From Symsagittifera roscoffensis (Eukaryota > Xenacoelomorpha > Acoela > Convolutidae): a stretch of 64,000 nt of DNA. Under the pieces are notes generated by a model. It saw only the letters and a list, made by a program, of their open reading frames with translations. It was not told where the DNA came from and made no database searches. Shown in pieces: positions 57,631-64,000 of the stretch. The stretch covers positions 18,114,094 to 18,178,093 of the forward strand of contig NC_087064.1 in assembly GCF_963678635.1 (NCBI RefSeq), given 5' to 3'. The position numbers were made by a program, and so were the translations under genes. Positions within the stretch are counted from its first letter, which is position 1. Every line of letters begins with the position of its first letter.

Positions 57631-57930
57631 CTTGGTGTCGCAGACTGCTCTGTTATCAGAGCTCGGCCCATCGGGGAGAGTAGGATCAGCCTTTTGAAAC
57701 TCATTAAGATTTTTAAGATTTTTAAGTTGTTAGCTAGCAGTTTTAATCAACGACGGACTTGAAACTGGCGACTTCCATTAGAAAAGGCTGAAAATCTTCC
57801 CGCTAGATCAAAATTTGCTGTCACAAATTTGCGGTTCAGGACAGCGATGCGGAATAATGGACTTCAAAAGGCTGAGCCTACTCTCCCCGATAGTTTGAGT
57901 ACTGATAACGAGGCAGTCTATGACACCAAG
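57631..57930. repeat. Inverted repeat with about 70-bp arms
   Basis: 57631-57700 (CTTGGTGTCGCAGACTGC, ATCGGGGAGAGTAGGATCAG) is reverse-complemented at 57862-57930 (GCTGAGCCTACTCTCCCCGA, TGACACCAAG). Identity is about 85 percent with a 160-bp spacer. It sits at the 5' edge of the broken copia remnant and may be a foldback insertion. Confidence 0.75.
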
Positions 57931-57939
57931 AAAATTAAA

Positions 57940-59040
57940 TCTATGAGAATTGTTAACAATTTTAAGTATTTTAGGGTGACAACAAAAAATACCCAACAGT
58001 CATAGAATCAAACGTTTAAACTTTACTTGCCACTTGAGACCAATACAGCTAAGTTGTGCTGATGGTTGAAACTAAAATCATTGAGCAAACATAGATTTAG
58101 TGATAATGATTTGATATATTTTTCATCTTTTCACTAAAATTTTATCAAAGTGCTGCTATTTGCCTCAACAATTATATCAACAACAACTCTTAGTGGTTTG
58201 CAGGAGCTATTCTCAAGGTCCCACCACTTCTTTCTAATTTTCATGGCCTTACACTTCTGAATATTTTGTTGGGTAATCGTCGCTTTTGTCGTCGATATTT
58301 GTTCCGCTCTGTTCCAAAACGTTTCTTGGTGTTAAAGTGTTATCTCTATTCGTATCAGTTATTTCGGTTATGGACTCATGAAAGAAGGGTTGTTTGCTGT
58401 TATGTATGTTCTCTCTTTGGGTACAATATGTCTAGTTTGGTACTAATGTCAAAAGGTTTCTATCATTTGCACCATCGACATCTTTCAGTTTATCGACTTA
58501 TTCACAAATCGAATTCCAAGTCTTTTAGTTTTTGCTCCAAAATTTTTGTGTCGGTCTCGAAAAAATTCTTGCCTGAGTTATGTTTAAATAAAGATTTCTC
58601 TACACAGTATACCCAAATAATCTGACTTAAATAAATGTTTTAAGTTTCTCAACTCTTCATTCAGCTCTGGTAATGGATTCTCTTGGGTGTTGTCTTAATC
58701 CTAGTTGGTTGTGTTTTGTTGATTGTTGGGATCCAAATAATAGCGAGACATCGAAACAGATAAATCACCAGAGATTTCCGTCATTTTCTTCATCCATCGA
58801 GTAATTATTGAGAAATATCTTCTTTTTACTTTTGATGAAAACATGAACTTCCCGACCTTTTTTCATTTAACGAATTCAGTAATTTTCTTTCCTCAATAAA
58901 AGTATATCCTGGTTTAATAATGGCAGTATCGTGAAATATTTCATCCAACAAGTTTTCTGTCATTAAACAGATTAAATGCACGCAGTTAAGCTACAAATGG
59001 GGGGTTTAGAAAGTTAGACGACGAGCAATTTAGAGCTAAA
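57940..59040. other. No confident gene
   Basis: The minus strand between about 58640 and 58250 is loosely open and coil-like (LEQKLKDLEFDL). It could be a further decayed piece of the copia element (gag side), but no motif confirms this. The remainder is AT-rich. Confidence 0.3.
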
Positions 59041-59045
59041 TCACA

Positions 59046-59448
59046 CAGGGGCTGATTTAGGATTTTTCTCGAGGGGGAGGGGTGCGGATTTTCAAAAAGT
59101 TCAAGAAATTTGTCAATTTTTCTTTTAGGTCGACCAATTTGATTTTCTGAACTGTCCCAAATCTTTTAAAGACCCTATTTTCTGCGTTACAGACTAATTT
59201 TTGAAAAACAGACCAAAAAAAAACGTTTTTAAGCACTTTTTGGAAAAATTTGACTAAAACTCGCGTTTTTTTTCGGTACGCGCTCCCACTCAAATTTAGA
59301 GTTTTGTCACCGAAGGCGTCTCTAGAAAAACTTTAGGATATCTCAAAATACTACAAAGGGTAATCCGCAGGGGTTCGAATTGGCAGGGGGTCAAATCCCT
59401 GAGAGGGAGCATCCGGCCAACACGCCCCCTCCCCCCATAAACCCGCTG
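59046..59448 (-). mobile_element. CAGGGGCGG-family hAT MITE, diverged copy
   Basis: Minus orientation, from CAGGGGCTGATTTAGG to AAACCCGCTG. Keeps TCTCGAGGGGGAGG, TAGGTCGACCAATTTGATTTT, GTACGCGCTCCCACTC and GGGGGTCAAATCCCTGAGAGG. No clean 8-bp duplication remains. Confidence 0.8.
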
Positions 59449-59799
59449 GTGATGTCACAATTGTATAATTTAAGCAATTCAAAATTTACTTTTACTTTTT
59501 CGGTTTAATATTTTATAATTAATTTACAATAATCATTTTGGTCAGTTCTGTGATCATGTACTCTTTTTGGTAATTGCGTAGCTTCATTCTAAGCAAAAAG
59601 GTTTGTTGGCCCAGCTCTTATTTTTTGAATAGACAAAGAGTTATCGTCTAAGTTTCCGTTATGTCTAATTCGCTTGCGTCCTCTCTCTCGTCTTACCTTG
59701 CAAAAAAAACGAAACCAGTTTGAATAATTTTTCTAAGTTTATTAACGAAGTAGAGGAGACATTCTGTGCTTTTTGCGCTGCAACAGGCAGTCCTCATTA

Positions 59800-60315
59800 T
59801 TTCGACTTTTGTAGCAAAAATAACGGAATATATCGGGGTGGGTTTTTTTTTTCTTCAAATAAATTTTGACTTTTTAACTAGCCATTTTGTCGGAATTTTT
59901 TCATGATTCGAACGCTATTGTTGTGCTGAGCTTGAATTTGAAAAGATATTTCACCTGTGATCATTTTTTGTAAAATTATGATAGTTTAGAGATTACTATT
60001 TTGTTCAATTTGGGACAATTTACTCGCGATATATTTCGCGCTATTAACGCGCGATATACTTCGCGCTATTAACACGCGTAAGCGGAGATTTAATTCGTCT
60101 TAAAAATTGTTTCAAATTGGTTCAAGAAGCTTACGTGCCATAACTGATTTGTTAATAGGCGCAAAATCTATCAATTTGTACGTAATATGGCGTGTTTTCA
60201 TTTTAAAAAATCTCACCAAATTAAAAAAAAAATTAATTTTGTTTTCTTTACATTTTAAATTTTCCATGTTATTACTCCATGTTATTTTCCATGTTATTAC
60301 CCTGATACGAGCAGT
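59800..60315 (+). repeat. Interspersed repeat, GATACGA family, copy
   Basis: Plus-oriented, from about TTTCGACTTTTGTAGCAAAA (decayed left hairpin) to CTGATACGAGCAGT. The CGCG core is locally duplicated: GCGATATATTTCGCGC is followed by GCGATATACTTCGCGC. The right hairpin is lost. Confidence 0.75.
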
Positions 60316-61400
60316 CTTGTTTGATTTGTAAATGTAAAATCAGTCGTTTTGGTTTCTGTGTACTTCGTCTTCATATATCGTCAGAATTTTTGATATCGCA
60401 AAAAAAAAATTGTTTCAACTAATTGCTTTGGTTGATCAGCTTGTTGTTTTTACCAGTTTGCGATATAATTTCACCAAAATAGCGAATTTCACAAAAATTA
60501 TCTTGCATTGATTATGTTGGATCAACTCCCACTGAGAAGATTTCACGTTGACTTAAGAGCAACCTGTTTTCTGTTTCTAGTTCTTCTGATGTATAGTAAT
60601 TTGTAATAAGGAATGGTGCATTACTATTATTTATGAAAAATTTCAGCTTCCGAATAAAACATTTTTAGGCGATACATTCCACGTTTCACTAAAAATGGTA
60701 ATATCCTTCCTGTGTTTTTATTGGCAGATTGGTTTTCACTATGATAGTTTCTTAAGCAATTGATATCGCTCATTTCACAATGCACTTTTAAAAATTTTTA
60801 AAATTTTTTGGTTTGTTTCTTTTTGGTTGTTCGGATTTCTTTCGTAAGCAGTCACTTTTTTCGGGGAGTCTTCGAACTCTAGTTGTTTGTTGTTTGTTTT
60901 TCGGTCAGCTTCTTGGAATTATTCTTTTTTGTTATTCAGCTTTTTATGGAAATTTTATTTGGCTTTGCTGCTTAATTACTTAATTTTTTCGCTGCTCCCA
61001 ATATCTTCAACTTTTTGCATCTGATGGAATGAATAATCATTAAATTGTGTAAAATATAACTACTATTAAGCTCTTATTTTTTTTAACCTGCCAAAGTTTT
61101 TTCGCCAAATTTACCATTTAATTGGTATCTACTTAAAAATGGAACTGTTTACGAACTCATTTATGTTTGATTTTAAGGTTTCTGGATTATCGCTATCATT
61201 AAAAAATGTTTGATACCAGGTTCCAAAAAATGAAGTTGAAAATCTCTGTTTGAGTTTTTAAACGGGAAAGTCATAGCGACTATCAAACGAGAAAGTTGCA
61301 ATTCCCTCAACTACCAACTGACCCCTTTATCATACAGAACTATGCTTGTAAAAATGCTGAACAACATTCAGATGGTTTTCAAAAAATGACTTATTTTCAG
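60316..61400. other. Intron sequence, no exon seen
   Basis: AT-rich DNA inside the intron that ends at 61400. No open frame bounded by splice sites. Confidence 0.4.
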
Positions 61401-61540
61401 CCAACTGTTGTGACCGGCAGAACCACATATACATTAAGCATGGGCTCAAACGACTGCAATTGTCTCCCGAACAGTACTTGGACAAACTCACAGACTACAG
61501 GGACCAAGGCAAACATCTCAACTACATCAAGGCACGAACA
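61401..61540 (+). CDS. Exon of the unidentified plus-strand gene
   Basis: Acceptor TGACTTATTTTCAG; two bases complete the codon from 51742 (giving Ala), then 46 codons, ending ACA/GTTTTG in phase 0. The donor is weak (GTTTTG rather than GTRAGT), which lowers certainty at this edge. The peptide (NCCDRQNHIYIKHGLKRL, LSPEQYLDKLTDYRDQGKHL) is strongly protein-like, with C-ending codons (TAC, CTC, AAC, ATC, AAG). The two other frames are open in part but have no such bias. Confidence 0.7.
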
Positions 61541-62148
61541 GTTTTGATAACTTATTAGATCCTTTTTTCAACTGTTTCAGACAGTGTTTACTGTACAAAA
61601 CGGTCCTTGACAAAACAGAACACTAGAAAACAGTCCGTAAAAGTATGGTAATGGACAAAAAAACAGCCCAAGACAAAAACAGTCGAAAAACAGTCCCAAG
61701 TGGTAATTGTTTTTAATGAGTTTTTAAGTTATAATCGATTAAAAGTATTGAGAAAACATGGATAATGAAAAAACGTCAACATCAATCTTCGGAGGGATCG
61801 TGTATATAAAGGTTCAAGTCTGCCTATGAAGAATAACATTTAATCATTTTTTATAGTGGCTCTCTTAACTATCGCTCCTTTGCAAAAGAAAAGAAGGAGA
61901 TTTGTTACTAAGTACAAGTTAATCAACACAAAACTGCTCATTTTAACATCGGATTTTTGTTTAATACTGATTTCAGCACGCAAAAAAAACGTGTTAAAAT
62001 CAATCTAACCCAAAGAGCACCTATTTTTGACCGAATAGATTGCTCAAGGTCACCAATATGGTCAAAATGGTCAAAGTCAACAATTTGGCTTTAAAAATAA
62101 ATTAAACGACACATGTCACAAAGGATTAACGAAGGTTTCAAACTTCAG

Positions 62149-62356
62149 GCCAAGTACAGCAGTCTATGCAATGTGAACTTCATTCTGGAGATAGGCTTTG
62201 GAAGAGGTCATTTCAAGGTCGACTCCTCCTTCCCAACACAGGCAATGAGCCCATTCATGTTCCCCATGTTCACAGATGTCCCCACCCAGTTCAACTACGG
62301 AAACCCTGGCGACCGTCTCACGTTCCGATGGTTCAAACACCACATCATGTGTCGAG
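62149..62356 (+). CDS. Exon of the unidentified plus-strand gene
   Basis: Acceptor GAAGGTTTCAAACTTCAG, donor CGAG/GTAAGA; starts phase 0, 69 codons plus one base. All three forward frames are open, but only this one has the AAG/TAC/TTC/AAC/CTC/GTC bias. Its phases fit both neighbours. The peptide carries VNFILEIGFGRGHFKVDSSF, then a Met/Phe/Pro-rich patch (MSPFMFPMFTDVPTQF) and GNPGDRLTFRWFKHHIMC. Not recognised. Confidence 0.75.
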
Positions 62357-62532
62357 GTAAGAGATCTATTAAAATGTAGTGGATTGCTAGGACCGCTCAG
62401 TTCGCCGACATATTTTCTTCGGCCGTTGCTTTCGGATATTTTTGTTGTCACCGTTGACCCATTAAGGGTGACTTTTCTTCTCGTGCAAAAACCTCAATAC
62501 ATTTACCCATTTGCAAAATTTTGTTCGGCTAT

Positions 62533-62870
62533 CAGGGTGAACAATTGGTCATAGTGACCAGTCACTATTGGTCACTAATAGGTCACTATTTTTTCAATGG
62601 TCACTAAAAGTCACTATTTACAACAAAGCTTTCTGTTTTTTAATATTGTTTAAAAGGTCCCCTCTTTGCACTATTTTGAGATATCCGTTTTTCAAAAATG
62701 TGCTTTAAAATGACTTTTTTCAGCCTGCTTATTCAAAATTTTGCCTGCGGCGCAGAACATTTGGCCAAAATAGGGAAAAATTAATTTGGTCGACCTAAAA
62801 AAAAAAGGCCGACAAAAAATTCGAAAAACGTCATAGTCACTATTTTTCTCTCAAAAAAGTGGTCACCCTG
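62533..62870 (+). mobile_element. hAT-like MITE with CAGGGTGA ends enclosing a foreign MITE fragment
   Basis: 338 bp from CAGGGTGAAC to GTCACCCTG, flanked by the perfect 8-bp duplication TCGGCTAT (62525-62532, 62871-62878). The left 90 bp are made of repeated TAGTGACC/GGTCACTA motifs in both orientations. From about 62656 to 62832 it contains sequence of the CAGGGGCGG family (TTTGCACTATTTTGAGATATC, TGCCTGCGGCGCAGAAC, GGTCGACCTAAAAAA) without that family's ends. It lies in the intron between the exons at 62149 and 63165. Confidence 0.9.
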
Positions 62871-63164
62871 TCGGCTATGGATTTTTGGTCGAAATTTGAC
62901 ATCTGGTCGAACATTGGAGTGATACAACTTCCGTCCATTTATACTTGTCAGCAATTTCGGATGTTCAAACAAAATTCAAAATAACTTTAGGCACTTGAAC
63001 AAATTTTTTTTTTTTTGGTTTAAGCATTGTTATACTGCCATAAAGGCACAATCTCTGTCGCAATTGTATAAACGTTCAGCAAATGGATATGAAATGAGTC
63101 ACCCAAACTGTCGTTTTTGTTTCGTTTTTCATTTTTTCGTTTTTGTTATATTTTCGCAAAATAG

Positions 63165-63229
63165 ATCGCTGCTGTTGGAAGATTCTTCAGTGCTACATGC
63201 ACAAGAAACGGATGTTCGTGTTGACCTAA
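63165..63229 (+). CDS. Probable last exon of the unidentified plus-strand gene
   Basis: Acceptor TATATTTTCGCAAAATAG; two bases complete the codon from 62356 (giving Asp), then 20 codons and TAA (63227-63229). The peptide is Cys-rich and basic (RCCWKILQCYMHKKRM), with the same C/G-ending codon bias as the upstream exons (TGC TGG AAG CAG TGC TAC CAC AAG CGG TTC GTG ACC). Another frame is also open here (SLLLEDSSV), but it does not fit the splice phase. Confidence 0.6.
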
Positions 63230-63284
63230 ATTTTTTGAGTTTGACTTGACTGAAATTGACTGTAATTTAGGTCAGCCCTGGATT

Positions 63285-63395
63285 TGTCAGGTTGAACGAC
63301 GAGCACGCGCAGTGGTAAGATCAGATTTCCGGGTCATCAGACGGCCTCCTTCTATGCCTGAGCTACAAAGACGGATGCCCTGATTTGTTTTGGGC
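63285..63395. other. GC-richer island with tRNA-like boxes, not a tRNA
   Basis: GAGCACGCGCAGTGGTAAGATC on plus resembles a Pol III A box. TAGCTCAGGCATAGAAGG on minus does too. Neither strand folds into a cloverleaf or has a proper B box. It may be a decayed tRNA-derived SINE. Confidence 0.25.
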
Positions 63396-63859
63396 TTCGA
63401 AAAGGATCAAAGTCTGATAAAAAAAGCAATGGTGATTGAATCTGGGGTTTTAACTTCTGCGAGCATTTAACAACAAACGGTTGATGAAATATTTTGAACT
63501 TCTAACGGCAAAAAATTTTGTAGGACTCATGGATTTCCAGTGGATTCGAGCTGTATGAGTGTCAAAATATATTTGATTTTTGTGTGCTTTTATCTTTTAC
63601 CTCTGGTTCACTTATCCATTTCTTATTATATTTAGTTCTAATTTTTAAAGAGAAACGACGGAAAATTGTGTTTTTTTCCTTATTTTGACACTTGTTTTGA
63701 CACTTGTACCAATTTTTGAAAAAAAAGTTTATACAATCTGACCAGTACTAACATATTGAGATAAAATTTAAAAGAAATTTTTACCCGGCATACTTTTTAG
63801 TAGAACTTGAAACAAGATATTTGGGTCAATTAATACGTTACGGCACGCAAAACATCTTA

Positions 63860-64000
63860 CTGTGTATTTTATATTGCGTGTGGTGGTTAAATTTAAAAAA
63901 AAAACCTCAAAAAATTTTTCACATTTTTTAAGCTTTTTTTTTACTCCATTCGTCAAAAGACAGTCCAGAGTTCAAGGCTTAGGCAGAATACGAGCAGTAT
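63860..64000 (+). repeat. GATACGA-family repeat, partial at the window edge
   Basis: Contains ATATTGCGTGTGGTGG (family ATATGGCGTGTGGGGG) and ends at AATACGAGCAGTAT, the family's right end. The middle is decayed. Confidence 0.5.

Noticed and set aside
62166-62360. Alternative frame of the exon at 62149 (His/Pro-rich)
   Set aside because: Open, but without the third-position C/G bias, and its phase does not fit the preceding exon at 61401.
63285-63395. tRNA gene or intact SINE
   Set aside because: A-box-like motifs occur on both strands but there is no cloverleaf and no proper B box at the right spacing.

Overview
This window looks like nuclear DNA from an AT-rich, intron-containing animal. 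The evidence is canonical GT-AG exons with matching codon phases, a STARD3-type gene (MENTAL membrane domain fused to a START lipid-binding domain), a CUT-homeodomain gene of the Onecut class, LTR retrotransposons of both Ty3/gypsy and Ty1/copia type, and many non-autonomous DNA transposons. It is a bilaterian or other metazoan; an invertebrate such as a tunicate is possible, but the sequence alone does not settle that. Genes are sparse and most of the window is introns, intergenic DNA and repeats.

Genes. (1) STARD3 on the minus strand: exon 1 (17254-16405) carries the MENTAL domain, exon 2 (11405-10687) the START domain. They join in phase across a 5 kb repeat-filled intron to give a protein of about 522 aa. 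(2) A Onecut-like factor on the minus strand: exon 1 28533-28350, exon 2 27920-27223, about 293 aa. (3) An unrecognised plus-strand gene whose exons are spread over more than 20 kb (candidate 40943-41044, then 43267-43394, 51531-51742, 61401-61540, 62149-62356 and 63165-63229). All junction phases fit, it has C-ending codon bias, and its 8 kb second intron holds a full LTR element. (4) Single exons of unidentified genes at 5090-5302 (+), 19301-19548 (-), 30875-30977 (-), 37957-38008 (+, a signal-peptide start exon), 53195-53416 (-) and 54886-55011 (+).

Mobile DNA. A nearly full-length Ty3/gypsy element (44804-51078) has LTRs that differ at three places and an ATTT target duplication. It sits inside a hAT-type MITE whose own 8-bp duplication GTGATAGA is still visible at 44489 and 51241. 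Older broken gypsy copies lie at 5870-10060 and 31640-34560, and a broken copia copy (minus) at 55183-57600. A MITE family with CAGGGGCGG ends and 8-bp duplications occurs at least eight times. A second interspersed family, with GATACGA near both ends and a CGCG-rich core, also occurs at least eight times. A third hAT-like element (62533-62870, ends CAGGGTGA/TCACCCTG) contains a piece of the first family.

Other structure. There is a 1 kb near-identical duplication next to a 200-base assembly gap (38854-39812 and 41501-42468), a 200-bp-arm palindrome near 25.05 kb, tandem arrays of 103 bp (5.5 kb) and about 243 bp (12.6-13.3 kb), and two further separated inverted repeats (14.4/16.0 kb and 57.6/57.9 kb). 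I found no rRNA, no convincing tRNA and no CRISPR array.
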